A DNA stretch of 64,000 bases from Selenomonas sputigena_A (GCF_051603425.1 NZ_CP194411.1:1302001-1366000), one strand, 5' to 3'. Positions 23,526-33,100 are shown, counted from the stretch's first letter. Translations and numbers: made by a program. The notes: a model not told the origin generated them from the sequence alone.

Positions 23526-25037
23526 ATGGAAAAAAAACCGATTTTGAAAATTCATCATTTATCCAAGACTTATCCCGGTGTTAAGGCGTTGGATGATATC
23601 AATTTTACGATTTACGAAGGGGAGACCCATGCAATTTGTGGTGAAAACGGCGCGGGAAAATCCACCTTCATCAAGATGCTCGCCGGTGCGGATACGCCTA
23701 CACAGGGAATTATCGAATTTGATGGCAGGAAATATGAGCATTTGACGCCGCAAGAATCCATGGCTTTAGGCATTAGTGTGATCTATCAGGAGTTCAGTCT
23801 CATTCCGTATCTTTCCGTTGCTGAAAATATTTTTTTCGGCAGGGAAGCAACGAATGGCGTTTTGCTGGACAAAAATGAGATGAATCGTCGGTCGCGCGAG
23901 CTTTGTCAAAGCATGGGTATACAGCTTGATATCCAGGAAAGAGTCTGTGATCTGGGTGTGGCATATCAGCAAATTGTCGAAATAATGAAAGCGGTATCAC
24001 GCAATGCGCGCCTTTTGATTATGGATGAGCCAACAGCGCCGCTTACCTTGAAAGAAACAGAGATTTTCTTCCGCATTGTGCGCAGGCTGCAGCAAAAAGG
24101 CGTGACGATTATCTTTATTTCGCATCGACTGGAAGAGGTGTTTGAACTTTGCCGTAGGGTCACTGTGTTTTGCGATGGAAAATATATTACGACACGGGAT
24201 ATTGGGGAACTTAACAAGAAGCAATTGATTTCTTATATGGTGGGGCGTGAGTTGGCGAATGATTTTCCCGCTTCACGCAACCCGGTGGGATCGGTTCTGC
24301 TGAAGGCCGAGGGATTGACGAATCGGAAAGTGAAGGACGTATCTTTTGAATTGCATCAAGGAGAAATTCTTGGTTTTGGTGGACTGGTTGGTGCTGGACG
24401 TACGGAAATAGCACGGATAATTTTTGGCGCGGATTCCTGCCAAAAAGGAAAAATGACATTGAAAGGCAGGGATTATATGCCTCGTTCACCGGAAGACGCG
24501 TTGCGATCAGGTATTGGCCTAATACCCGAAGACCGCAAGCGGCAGGGTATTGTGGCGGGGCTGAGCGTGCGGGAAAATGTTATTTACAGTGTCCTGAAAC
24601 AATGCTCATCTCGTTTCATACATTATGTGAACCATACAAAAGAAACAGACTGGGTACAAAAATATATACAAGATCTCAATATAAAAACGCCGGATATGGA
24701 GCAGCTTGTTCAGAATTTGTCGGGGGGAAACCAACAGAAGGTCGTATTGGGGAAAATGCTTGCGACGGACTGTGACATCCTGATTTTTGACGAGCCCACA
24801 CGTGGTATTGACGTTGGGGCAAAGTATGAAATCTATGAACTCATGCGGCAAATCACGGCACAGGGAAAGGCCATTCTCATGATCAGTTCGGAGATGCCGG
24901 AACTGATCGGCATGTCTGACCGCATCGTCGTCATGTGTGATGGCTGCATTTCTGGTATTCTGGAAAAAACAGAATTTTCCCAGGGAAAATTATTGGAACT
25001 GGCTTCCAGCCAAGAACCTCAGGAGGGATACGCATGA
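23526..25037 (+). CDS. Sugar ABC transporter ATP-binding protein (RbsA/MglA-like)
   Basis: Energises sugar import. The 503-residue protein contains two fused ABC domains. Domain one has Walker A GENGAGKST (about 38-46) and the Walker B region LLIMDEPTAPL. Domain two has a degenerate GGLVGAGRTE loop, as usual in this family, a signature LSGGNQQKVVLGK and the Walker B region ILIFDEPTRGID. The stop codon overlaps the permease ATG by four bases (ATGA). Codon use is clearly more AT-rich than in flanking chromosomal genes. Confidence 0.95.
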   Translation: MEKKPILKIHHLSKTYPGVKALDDINFTIYEGETHAICGENGAGKSTFIKMLAGADTPTQGIIEFDGRKYEHLTPQESMALGISVIYQEFSLIPYLSVAENIFFGREATNGVLLDKNEMNRRSRELCQSMGIQLDIQERVCDLGVAYQQIVEIMKAVSRNARLLIMDEPTAPLTLKETEIFFRIVRRLQQKGVTIIFISHRLEEVFELCRRVTVFCDGKYITTRDIGELNKKQLISYMVGRELANDFPASRNPVGSVLLKAEGLTNRKVKDVSFELHQGEILGFGGLVGAGRTEIARIIFGADSCQKGKMTLKGRDYMPRSPEDALRSGIGLIPEDRKRQGIVAGLSVRENVIYSVLKQCSSRFIHYVNHTKETDWVQKYIQDLNIKTPDMEQLVQNLSGGNQQKVVLGKMLATDCDILIFDEPTRGIDVGAKYEIYELMRQITAQGKAILMISSEMPELIGMSDRIVVMCDGCISGILEKTEFSQGKLLELASSQEPQEGYA

Positions 25038-25993
25038 AGAGGAACAATGTCGTCAGTTGGCTGTTGAACTATGGGATCATCCTGATCCTTCTGCTGCTTA
25101 TTGCAGGATTTTCAGTTGCCACGACAAATTTCATGAAAGTTTCGACGATGTTCACGATTTTGCGGCAAGTATCAATCATAGGGATTATTTCCGTTGGTAT
25201 GACTTATGTCATGCTGACGGGAGGAATCGATCTTTCTGTCGGTTCGGTCGCAGGTGTATCTGCCGTCACAGCAGCTATCCTTATGCTGAATGGCATCAAC
25301 ATTTTTGGCGCTTGCCTCATCGTTTTGGCAATTGCCGCGATTTATGGGATTGTCAGCGGTTTTTTTATCACGCATTTCAACATCCCTGCTCTGATTGTTA
25401 CGTTGGGAGTCATGACATCCTTGCGAGGCCTGGCGTATATCGTGACGGACGGTATGCCGGTTTTTGGCTTCAATCCGAGTTTTGGCGAGTTTGCCAACAG
25501 CAGCCTCGGCCCCGTTCCGTACCCGGTTCTATTGGCGGCCCTTGTTTTTGTACTGGCTTTTATCAGTTTGGAAAAAACGGCATTCGGGCGTCATCTTTAC
25601 GGTGTGGGGGGGAACGAGGAAGCGTCCCGTCTCTCCGGTGTAAACGTTGTACGTGTCAAATATATGGCCTATGCAATCAGTGGGTTTCTGTCCGGCCTTG
25701 CCGGCCTTGTCCTGCTTTCGCGCACGAACAGCGGGCAGCCTGCGGCTGGACTTGGCTATGAGATGGATGCCATTACGGCTGTTGTCCTTGCTGGTGTGAA
25801 CATCATGGGTGGTGAGGGGCGCATCGGTATGGTTGTCATTGGTGTGCTCATCATGGGCGTTCTGGGCACGGGCATGATCATGTGCAACATCAACGATTAT
25901 GTGCAGCAGTTCGTCAAGGGGCTCGTGCTGATTGGTGCGGTGGCGTTCTCTGCTTACTCGAAGAAGGCGCGTATGCGCATGATGAATAAGTAA
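25034..25993 (+). CDS. Sugar ABC transporter permease (RbsC-like)
   Basis: Inner-membrane channel subunit of the sugar importer. The 319-residue protein has about eight to ten hydrophobic helices and the family's GGIDLSVGSVAG motif near residue 68, GNEEASRLSGV before the cytoplasmic coupling segment, and LAGVNIMGGEG. Its ATG overlaps the ATPase stop codon, so it is translationally coupled. A lyxose isomerase gene follows after 24 bases. Confidence 0.94.
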   Translation: MKRNNVVSWLLNYGIILILLLLIAGFSVATTNFMKVSTMFTILRQVSIIGIISVGMTYVMLTGGIDLSVGSVAGVSAVTAAILMLNGINIFGACLIVLAIAAIYGIVSGFFITHFNIPALIVTLGVMTSLRGLAYIVTDGMPVFGFNPSFGEFANSSLGPVPYPVLLAALVFVLAFISLEKTAFGRHLYGVGGNEEASRLSGVNVVRVKYMAYAISGFLSGLAGLVLLSRTNSGQPAAGLGYEMDAITAVVLAGVNIMGGEGRIGMVVIGVLIMGVLGTGMIMCNINDYVQQFVKGLVLIGAVAFSAYSKKARMRMMNK

Positions 25994-26017
25994 GTTCAGA
26001 TAAGGAGGAAGAAAAAG

Positions 26018-26716
26018 ATGAAAAGGTCTGAAATCAACGACATCATTGATTATACTGTCGAAGCTGCCGGAAAACTTGCCTTTCCGTTGCCTCCCTTTGC
26101 TTTTTATAATAGGGAGCGTTGGGAAATGCTCCCTGCCGATGAGCGGGAACTGATCGACAATATGCTCGGGTGGGATATCACGGATTTTGGCTGCGGTGAT
26201 TTTTCTAAGATTGGTCTGACAATCTTCACTTTCCGCAATGGAAATTTCCATGATAAAATTACTTATCCTAAACCATATTGCGAAAAACTGCTCTTTGTTC
26301 GCGATGGGCAAATTCTGCCTTTCCATTTCCATTGGCAGAAGATTGAGGACATCATCAATCGCGGCGGCGGCGACTTGCGGCTCAAACTGTTCAATGCGGA
26401 TGAAAAAGAAGATTTTGCCGATACGGACGTTCTTGTGTCTATTGACGGACGGAAAATGAAGGTGCCCGCTGGGGGCGAGGTAGTTCTGCACCCCGGGCAG
26501 AGCATTACTTTGAAGCCTTACCAATATCATCAGTGGCAGGGCGTTCCAGGAACCGGTGATATCGCCTTGTTTGAAGTTTCATCAACCAATGATGATCGCG
26601 TGGATAACCGGTTTCATGAGGCTGGCTCCCGTCTGCCGGAGATAGAGGAGGATGTGCCGGCTAAGTATTTGCTTTTCAAGGATTATGAGCGTTACGCAAG
26701 CATACGGCAAAGTTGA
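26018..26716 (+). CDS. D-lyxose ketol-isomerase
   Basis: Cupin-fold, metal-dependent isomerase that interconverts D-lyxose and D-xylulose; known members also act on D-mannose/D-fructose. The 232-residue protein has the characteristic FHFHWQKIEDIINRGGGD motif, with His103, His105 and Glu110 as metal ligands and His171 in YQYHQW as the fourth. ATAAGGAGGA precedes ATG 26018. It is the most specific clue to the operon's substrate: with the kinase at 20093 it would give a xylulose phosphate. Confidence 0.9.
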   Translation: MKRSEINDIIDYTVEAAGKLAFPLPPFAFYNRERWEMLPADERELIDNMLGWDITDFGCGDFSKIGLTIFTFRNGNFHDKITYPKPYCEKLLFVRDGQILPFHFHWQKIEDIINRGGGDLRLKLFNADEKEDFADTDVLVSIDGRKMKVPAGGEVVLHPGQSITLKPYQYHQWQGVPGTGDIALFEVSSTNDDRVDNRFHEAGSRLPEIEEDVPAKYLLFKDYERYASIRQS

Positions 26717-26783
26717 GCTGAATGTTGTGCAGGGAAATCTCCTGGGACAGGCGGTTTCCCTGTTCGCTTTTCACGGATACTGC

Positions 26784-26789
26784 TATAAT
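26784..26789 (+). promoter_or_regulatory. Possible internal promoter before the sensor kinase
   Basis: Extended -10 TG-C-TATAAT lies 29 bases before ATG 26818. No good -35 is visible. An AGGGAAA/TTTCCCT hairpin just upstream may separate it from the isomerase gene. Confidence 0.5.
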
Positions 26790-26817
26790 ATTTTTCAAAG
26801 GTATCTGAATCAATCCT

Positions 26818-28656
26818 ATGGGGCGTGATCCTGTGAAACGGCTTTTTTTTTCTCCAATCAAATTTTCTTTGAAATATTTGTTTTGCTATGCGTTTGTTTT
26901 GCTTTTCATTTTTCCTGTTGCCTGTATACAGATTGTTTCCTATTTGAGCAATATTCAAATTGTGAATCATATCATGCAGGATGCCGCCAATCGTCATCTG
27001 TATCAGATGCAGCAAAACTTGCAGATTGCGCTTTCCTCTTATGATTATATGCTGTATCAGCTTTATACGGACAAGAAACTTATGCATTGGTTGGAGGCGG
27101 ACGAGGAAAGGGCAGATGCTGCACGGGCGCGGCTTGAGATTACACAGCTCCTGCGCACGGCAATACATGGGCAGTCTTATGTACAAGTTATCACGATTGT
27201 CACAGAAGATGGGCAGGTGTTTCTCTTTGATCGTCTGAAAGGATCGCAGGAAAAACACAACTGGCTCAACGATTCTTCTATGCCGCTCTCGTACATTTAT
27301 CAACAGGTGGTGGAACACAGAAGGACGTATGCATTTTCTACAACGTCAGGAAAGGACTTTTCGGGGCAGATCTACCATTATTTTCATATTGCCCATGCCA
27401 TACGGGGAGGAAAAAACGGAGCACCGGTGGGCATCGTTATTTTGAGCCTTGATGCAGATGTACTCAATAAAGAGTGCAATGCGGATTTGGCTTATCCGCT
27501 GCAGCAGGAACAAAGAAGCTTTTGCTTTATCCTTGATCGCAGTGACAATATTGTATCTTTCCCCGATCCTGCCTTGATTGGCCACAATATTCCCTGTACT
27601 GAGCGCCAGAATTTAGCCGAGGCATGTCGAACCTTTTTATATACTAATGGGGTATTCAGAGAAAATGGCTTGGATGTGCAGATCCTGCATGATGATCGCT
27701 TTGGTTGGAATCTCGTCCGAGTATCGGACGAGCATGATCTCATAAGTTATATCGACCGACAATATCAAATTGCAGTCCTGGGAATGCTTTTAGTAGCAAT
27801 CCTGTTAGGCAGCATGGTTTTTTTCCTGAACCGCAAGGTAATACACTCCTTGAATCAGCTGCTGCAGGATATGCGCTTTTCGGATGACGATGTTTTGGTC
27901 ATGCCGCTGCGACAGCGTTCCTTTATCAGGGAAATCGATGGTCTCCATGCGAAATTCTATCACATGCTGCATAAGATTAACGCTTTGATTGAACGCATCA
28001 AGATCATGACGCTCCAACAAAAGGATGCTGAAATCCGTGTGCTCGAAGCCCAAATCAATCCTCATTTTCTCTATAATAGCTTGGATATGATCAACTGGAT
28101 GGCGATTGATGCCGAAGAATACGGCATAAGTGATGCCGTACATTTGCTTGCGCAGATTTTGCGCTATGCAATTACGGGAATCAATCAACCCACCCAGCTT
28201 GTACAGGAAATCGATTGGATGAAGAAATATCTCCATTTACTGCAGATGAAAGCAAAGGGATCTTTCCAATATAGAATTGAACTTGAATCAGGACTGGAAG
28301 AATGTCTTATCTATAAGATGCTTTTGCAGCCGTTTATGGAAAATGCCATTTTGCATGGATTTTCTCGTACAGGGAGGGCAGCAAGATTGGAGATTTATAT
28401 GCATAGGAGAGGGGCGCGTATAGAAATCATAATAATAGATAATGGCGTAGGCATATCACAGGACAAGTTGAACAAGATACAACAGATGATACAAGATCTA
28501 AAGAATCCAGATGTACATCATATTGGCATCTATAATGTTTGCAATAGACTTCATTTGTATTATGGGAAGGAAGCCGAGTTGAAGATTTCAAGTGTGGTGG
28601 GGCAGGGAACAAAAGTATCCCTTGCAATCCCGCAAATCCAGGAGGGAGGGCAATGA
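26818..28656 (+). CDS. YesM/LytS-type sensor histidine kinase
   Basis: Membrane sensor that phosphorylates the adjacent response regulator. 612 residues: TM1 at about 20-43, an extracytoplasmic sensory region to about 318, TM2 at about 320-342, a linker, and a histidine-kinase domain of the YesM class with the His box EAQINPHFLYNSLDMINW, N box QPFMENAILHGF and G box IIDNGVGIS. ATG 26818 has poor ribosome binding; GTG 26833, after GGGGCGTGATCCT, is an alternative. The stop codon overlaps the regulator start (ATGA). It is placed inside the sugar cluster, so it probably senses that sugar or its binding protein. Confidence 0.92.
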   Translation: MGRDPVKRLFFSPIKFSLKYLFCYAFVLLFIFPVACIQIVSYLSNIQIVNHIMQDAANRHLYQMQQNLQIALSSYDYMLYQLYTDKKLMHWLEADEERADAARARLEITQLLRTAIHGQSYVQVITIVTEDGQVFLFDRLKGSQEKHNWLNDSSMPLSYIYQQVVEHRRTYAFSTTSGKDFSGQIYHYFHIAHAIRGGKNGAPVGIVILSLDADVLNKECNADLAYPLQQEQRSFCFILDRSDNIVSFPDPALIGHNIPCTERQNLAEACRTFLYTNGVFRENGLDVQILHDDRFGWNLVRVSDEHDLISYIDRQYQIAVLGMLLVAILLGSMVFFLNRKVIHSLNQLLQDMRFSDDDVLVMPLRQRSFIREIDGLHAKFYHMLHKINALIERIKIMTLQQKDAEIRVLEAQINPHFLYNSLDMINWMAIDAEEYGISDAVHLLAQILRYAITGINQPTQLVQEIDWMKKYLHLLQMKAKGSFQYRIELESGLEECLIYKMLLQPFMENAILHGFSRTGRAARLEIYMHRRGARIEIIIIDNGVGISQDKLNKIQQMIQDLKNPDVHHIGIYNVCNRLHLYYGKEAELKISSVVGQGTKVSLAIPQIQEGGQ

Positions 28657-29372
28657 AAATCGTCGTGGTTGAAGATGAGATTCGCAGCAGAGAAGGCTTG
28701 ATTCATCTATTGGAAAAACTGGATCCGCGCTACGAGGTCGCTGGTTGGGCAGAAAACGGGGAAGAGGGATTGAAGCTTATACGTAAGCATGATCCGAATT
28801 TGGTCATCACAGACATACGGATGCCGGTATTGGATGGCATTGGCATGCTGCAGGAGATGAAACGGGAAAAGTGCAGGGCAAAGATCATTCTTTTAAGTGC
28901 GTTTGCCGAATTTTCCTATGCACAACAGGCAATTTCGCTTGGCGTTGATGAGTATTTGTTAAAACCCATTACAGTAAACGGGCTTATGGATGCGTTGGAT
29001 AAGGTTTCAAGCAAAATGGAGGACGAGGAGGGGGCTTTGAAACAAGCTCCGACAAGTCGGCTGGTTCAACAGGCATTGAAACTTATTGATTCGTCTGAAG
29101 GAATCGTTTTGCCGCTCAAGGGAATTTCGCAGAAGCTTAAGGTAACGCCTGAGTACTTAAGCGCTCAATTCTACCGGGAAACTGGAAGTCATTTTAGTCA
29201 ATATGTCAAGATGAAACGCCTGGAACGCGCCAAGCGCCTTTTACGCAATACAAGAGTGACTATTGCCGATATTGCCGTGCGATGCGGATACCAGGATGCC
29301 AGGTATTTCAGCAGGATGTTCAAACGCTGTACAGGAATGCTGCCTGTGGAATATCGACGACGGGAGTCTTGA
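28653..29372 (+). CDS. YesN-type AraC-family response regulator
   Basis: DNA-binding partner of the upstream kinase. The 239-residue protein has a receiver domain with VVEDE, phospho-acceptor Asp54 in VITDIRMP and a late Lys in LLKPIT, then an AraC-type double helix-turn-helix (about 140-239) with the conserved GYQDARYFSRMFKRCTGMLP ending. YesN-like regulators usually activate neighbouring sugar transport and catabolic operons. Start overlaps the kinase stop codon by four bases. Confidence 0.94.
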   Translation: MKIVVVEDEIRSREGLIHLLEKLDPRYEVAGWAENGEEGLKLIRKHDPNLVITDIRMPVLDGIGMLQEMKREKCRAKIILLSAFAEFSYAQQAISLGVDEYLLKPITVNGLMDALDKVSSKMEDEEGALKQAPTSRLVQQALKLIDSSEGIVLPLKGISQKLKVTPEYLSAQFYRETGSHFSQYVKMKRLERAKRLLRNTRVTIADIAVRCGYQDARYFSRMFKRCTGMLPVEYRRRES

Positions 29373-29432
29373 ATCGGGTGTGCTGCTTTATACTGAGGGA
29401 TAAACAAAATATCCGGCAGGAGGGAGTTTGTT

Positions 29433-31032
29433 ATGGATATGAAACGGAGTGCCGCAGCAATACGGGATGGATAAACCTGTCTGGGTATTGAACTGGGGTC
29501 GACACGTATCAAGGCGGTTCTTGTGGATCCTGGGTGCCAAATCATAGCCAGTGGCAGTTTTACATGGGAAAGTCTATTTGAAAATGGCATATGGACATAT
29601 TCGCTTGATGCGGTATGGCTGGGTGTGAGAGAATGCTATGCGCAGCTTGCTGCCGATGTAGAGGCCCGTTATCATATGTCTTTGGCAAAGATCGGCGCCA
29701 TTGGGGTCAGCGCTATGATGCATGGGTATCTTCCTTTTGACAGAGCCGGCGAGCAACTCGTGCCGTTTCGCACATGGCGCAATAATATTACGGAAGAAGC
29801 GGCGGACGTATTGACGGAAGTATTCCGTTACAATATCCCCCAGCGTTGGAGTATCGCACATCTTTACCAGGCAATTCTCCGTTCGGAAGAACATGTAAGG
29901 GGCATCGCCTTCTTTACGACATTATCCGGGTACGTACATTGGAAGCTTTGCGGCGAAAAGGTTCTTGGCATTGGTGATGCTTCCGGGATGTTCCCTGTGG
30001 ATGAAAAAAGCGGCACGTATGATCAACAAAGACTGGATGCCTTTTCCCGCATGGAACTTGTCAAGGATTATTCATGGGAAATTGGCAGTATATTACCGCG
30101 TGTCCTGCGTGCTGGTCAAAATGCAGGGATCCTTACATCTGAAGGAGCAAGACTTCTTGATAAAAGCGGCAAGCTAGAAGAAGGTTCTTTGATGGTTCCG
30201 CCAGAGGGAGATGCGGGAACCGGGATGGTCAGCACAAATGCGGTTCGAAAGCGCATGGGCAATATTTCTGTTGGGACGTCAGCCTTTTCCATGAACGTGT
30301 TAGATGCGCCTCTCAGGGAGATCCATCGGGATATTGATATTGTCGCGACTCCGAATGGCGTACCCGTTGCCATGGTTCATACCAACAACTGCTCCTCGGA
30401 TATCAATGCGTGGGTGGGAGTGTTCTGGGATTTTGCAAAAGGCCTCGGGACAGATCTGAATCAAGATCAGCTTTACAAGATGCTTTTTTGTATGCATCTA
30501 AGGCGGAATCCGATGCAGGTGGACTGATAAGTTATAATTGCCTGTCTGCAGAAAACATTACCTACGTGCAGAAAGGACGACCTCTTTTTTGCGCACACCG
30601 CATAGCAGGCTAAGTTTACCTAATTTTATGTTAGCGCATCTTTATGCGGCATTTGCTCCGTTGAAAATTGGCATGGATATCCTGGTAGGGGAGGAGGGCA
30701 TCAAGACGGATGTCATGATTGCGCAAGGAGGTCTTTTCCGGACACCAGTCATTGCCCAGCAGATTCTGGCAAATATGCTCAATCTCCCAATAACGCTTAT
30801 GGAAACAGCAGGCGAAGGCGGGTCTTGGGGCATGGCAGTACTTGCTTGTTTCGCAAAATATGGTGAGAACAAGTTGTTGGCAGATTTTCTTGATGAAGTC
30901 GTTTTTCAAAAGCCGAAAAGTACGACACTTATGCCGGAGCCGATGGGGGGTGTTGGCTGCGAGCAGTTTATGAAGCGTTACAAACAGGCGTTGCCGATTG
31001 AACGAGCCGCCAATATTCTGGACGATGATTGA
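29433..31032 (+). pseudogene. Broken FGGY kinase, L-ribulokinase-like
   Basis: A once full-length kinase (about 530 codons) whose order of motifs is intact but whose frame is not. ATG 29433 has a good AGGAGGG site, but codon 14 is TAA (29472-29474), where a Lys codon AAA would fit before TCLGIELGSTRIKAVL. The frame then runs to a T6 run at about 30484-30489, where one base is missing. A second T6 run at about 30590-30595 needs another one-base restoration before LPNFMLAHLYAAF. The last frame ends normally at TGA 31030-31032. Its AraD-like neighbour makes L-ribulose the likely former substrate. Two indels at homopolymers could be sequencing errors, but the nonsense codon argues for real decay. 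Confidence 0.85.
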
Positions 31033-31048
31033 CGAGGAGGCCTTGTGC

Positions 31049-31762
31049 ATGCTGGAAGAACTTAAGCAAGAAATATATGAAGCGAATATGTTGTTGCCGA
31101 AGCTTGGCATTGTCATATTCACCTGGGGCAATGTATCTGGGATTGATCGTGAAAAAGAGCTTTTTGTTATCAAACCATCGGGCGTCCCGTACGAAAAGCT
31201 CCGTCCTGAGGATATGGTCGTTGTCGATATGGAAGGCAATGTTATTGAGGGGGAACTGAATCCGTCAAGTGATACTCCCACGCATAGAATTCTTTATCGG
31301 GAGTTTCCTGATATTGGCGCCGTTGTGCATACGCATTCCTTTTGGGCTGTTTCCTTTGCACAAGCAGGTATTGGGGTGGAGGCGATGGGAACCACACATG
31401 CCGATACTTTTTATGGGCGTGTGCCTGTTACAGAGGCTTTGACAAAAGAGGAAATAGAAAATGATTATGAGGAGAATACGGGCAAGGCCATTGTGTGTAC
31501 TTTCCGTAAGCAAAAGATTGATCCGTTGGCTGTCCCCGCAGTCTTGGTGAGACAGCATGGCCCATTTGCATGGGGAAAAACTGCAAGTCAGGCTGTCGAA
31601 ACAGCAAAAATCCTGGATGTTGTTGCTGAGATGAATTATCATACGCTGCAGCTCGCACATGACAGCAGGCCTGTGCCGCAATATCTTCTTAACAAACATT
31701 ATTCGCGAAAACATGGTGCTAATGCTTATTATGGGCAGAATAATAGAAAATCCCTACAGTGA
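31049..31762 (+). CDS. araD: L-ribulose-5-phosphate 4-epimerase-like class II aldolase
   Basis: Zinc enzyme of the AraD/FucA family; the AraD role converts L-ribulose-5-phosphate to D-xylulose-5-phosphate. The 237-residue protein shows WGNVSGID, KPSGVPYEKL, the metal ligands in VVHTHSFWAVSFA, TTHADTFYG and RQHGPFAWG. ATG 31049 is eight bases after GAGGAGG; longer in-frame starts lie inside the pseudogene. It is intact although its partner kinase is broken, and no araA isomerase is present, so it may now serve another ketose phosphate. A hairpin overlaps its stop codon. Confidence 0.88.
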   Translation: MLEELKQEIYEANMLLPKLGIVIFTWGNVSGIDREKELFVIKPSGVPYEKLRPEDMVVVDMEGNVIEGELNPSSDTPTHRILYREFPDIGAVVHTHSFWAVSFAQAGIGVEAMGTTHADTFYGRVPVTEALTKEEIENDYEENTGKAIVCTFRKQKIDPLAVPAVLVRQHGPFAWGKTASQAVETAKILDVVAEMNYHTLQLAHDSRPVPQYLLNKHYSRKHGANAYYGQNNRKSLQ

Positions 31763-31793
31763 GTTATTGATGCATAACATCACTGCAGGGATT
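31745..31793 (-). terminator. Terminator of metY, also ending araD
   Basis: 14-bp arms with one mismatch (31749-31762 with 31780-31793). On the minus strand the stem runs into a T-rich tract (complement of 31741-31748). It overlaps the araD stop codon. Confidence 0.7.
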
Positions 31794-31804
31794 AGGAGCT
31801 TCTG

Positions 31805-33100
31805 TCAGCCGAGAGCCTTGAAGGCCTGCTCGAGGTCGTAGAGGATGTCGTCGATGTGCTCCGTGCCGATGGAGAGACGGACGGTGCCGGGGGTGATGCC
31901 GCTGGCGGCGAGCTCCTCTTCGTTCATCTGGGAATGCGTCGTGCTGGCCGGATGGATGGCGAGGGACTTCACGTCGGCGACGTTGGCGAGAAGGCTGAAG
32001 ATCTTCAGATGGTCGATGAACTTCTGCGCTTCCTTTTCTCCGCCCTTGATGTCAAAGGTGAAAATGGAAATGCCGCCCGCGGGAAAGTAGCGTTCGTAAA
32101 GCGCGTGGTCAGGGTGCGAGGCGAGTGCGGGGTGGTTGACCTTGACGACATGCGGGTTCTTTGCGAGATACTGGACGACCTGCAGGGCATTTTCCACATG
32201 GCGTTCAACGCGCAGGGACAGGGTTTCGACGCCTTGCAGCAGGAGGAAGGCGTTGAAGGGCGAGATCGCGGCACCCGTGTCGCGCAGCAGAAGAGCGCGC
32301 AGGTAGACGACGAAGGCGGGCGCCCCGACATCCTTGGCGAAGGAAAGCCCGTGATAGCTGGCGTTTGGTTCGACAAGCCACGGGAAGCGTCCGGAAGATA
32401 CCCAATCAAATTTGCCGCTGTCGATGACAATGCCGCCGAGCGTCGTGCCGTGGCCGCCGATGAATTTTGTCGCCGAGTGGATGACGATGTCGGCGCCGTG
32501 CTCGAAGGGACGCAGCTGGTACGGCGTCGCAAAGGTGGAGTCAACGACGAGCGGGATGCCGTGCTTGTGGGCGATGGCAGCGACGGCTTCGATATCGATG
32601 AGGTTGGCGTTGGGGTTGCCGACAGATTCGATGTAGATGAGCTGCGTATTGTCTTGGATGGCGTCCGCAAAGGCGTTGACGCCTTTTTCAGGGTCGACGA
32701 AGGTCGTTGTGACGCCGAAGTCGGGGAAGGTATGCTCGAGGAGATTGTATGTGCCGCCGTAGAGCGTCGTCGCCGCGACGATGTGATGCCCGGCATGGGC
32801 AAGCCCCTGCAGCGCCGTCGTGACCGCCGCTGCGCCTGAAGCGAAGGCGAGTGCCGCAATGCCGCCTTCGAGTGCGGCGAGGCGCTTTTCGAGCACGTCC
32901 TGCGTCGGGTTCATGAGGCGTCCGTAGATATTGCCCGCATCCTTGAGGCTGAAGCGGTCGGCCGCATGCTGCGCGTTGTGGAAGACGTAGGATGTCGTCT
33001 GATAGATGGGGACGGCGCGTGCGTCCGTTGTCGGATCGGCCTCTTCCTGTCCGACATGGAGCTGCAGCGTCTCGAATTTGTATTTTCTTTCTTCGCTCAT
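31805..33100 (-). CDS. metY: O-acetylhomoserine sulfhydrylase (aminocarboxypropyltransferase)
   Basis: PLP enzyme making homocysteine directly from O-acetylhomoserine and sulfide in methionine synthesis. The 431-residue protein belongs to the Cys/Met-metabolism PLP family: YQTTSYVF, NIYGRLMNPTQDVLEKRLAALEGG (read in part), the Schiff-base lysine in HSATKFIGGHG and a C-terminal RLSIGTEHIDDI. The length (over 420) favours MetY over cystathionine synthases or lyases (about 380). ATG 33100 has AGAGGAG six bases upstream. A consensus promoter overlapped by a perfect palindrome drives it, which suggests repressor control. Confidence 0.93.
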   Translation of the reverse strand: MSEERKYKFETLQLHVGQEEADPTTDARAVPIYQTTSYVFHNAQHAADRFSLKDAGNIYGRLMNPTQDVLEKRLAALEGGIAALAFASGAAAVTTALQGLAHAGHHIVAATTLYGGTYNLLEHTFPDFGVTTTFVDPEKGVNAFADAIQDNTQLIYIESVGNPNANLIDIEAVAAIAHKHGIPLVVDSTFATPYQLRPFEHGADIVIHSATKFIGGHGTTLGGIVIDSGKFDWVSSGRFPWLVEPNASYHGLSFAKDVGAPAFVVYLRALLLRDTGAAISPFNAFLLLQGVETLSLRVERHVENALQVVQYLAKNPHVVKVNHPALASHPDHALYERYFPAGGISIFTFDIKGGEKEAQKFIDHLKIFSLLANVADVKSLAIHPASTTHSQMNEEELAASGITPGTVRLSIGTEHIDDILYDLEQAFKALG

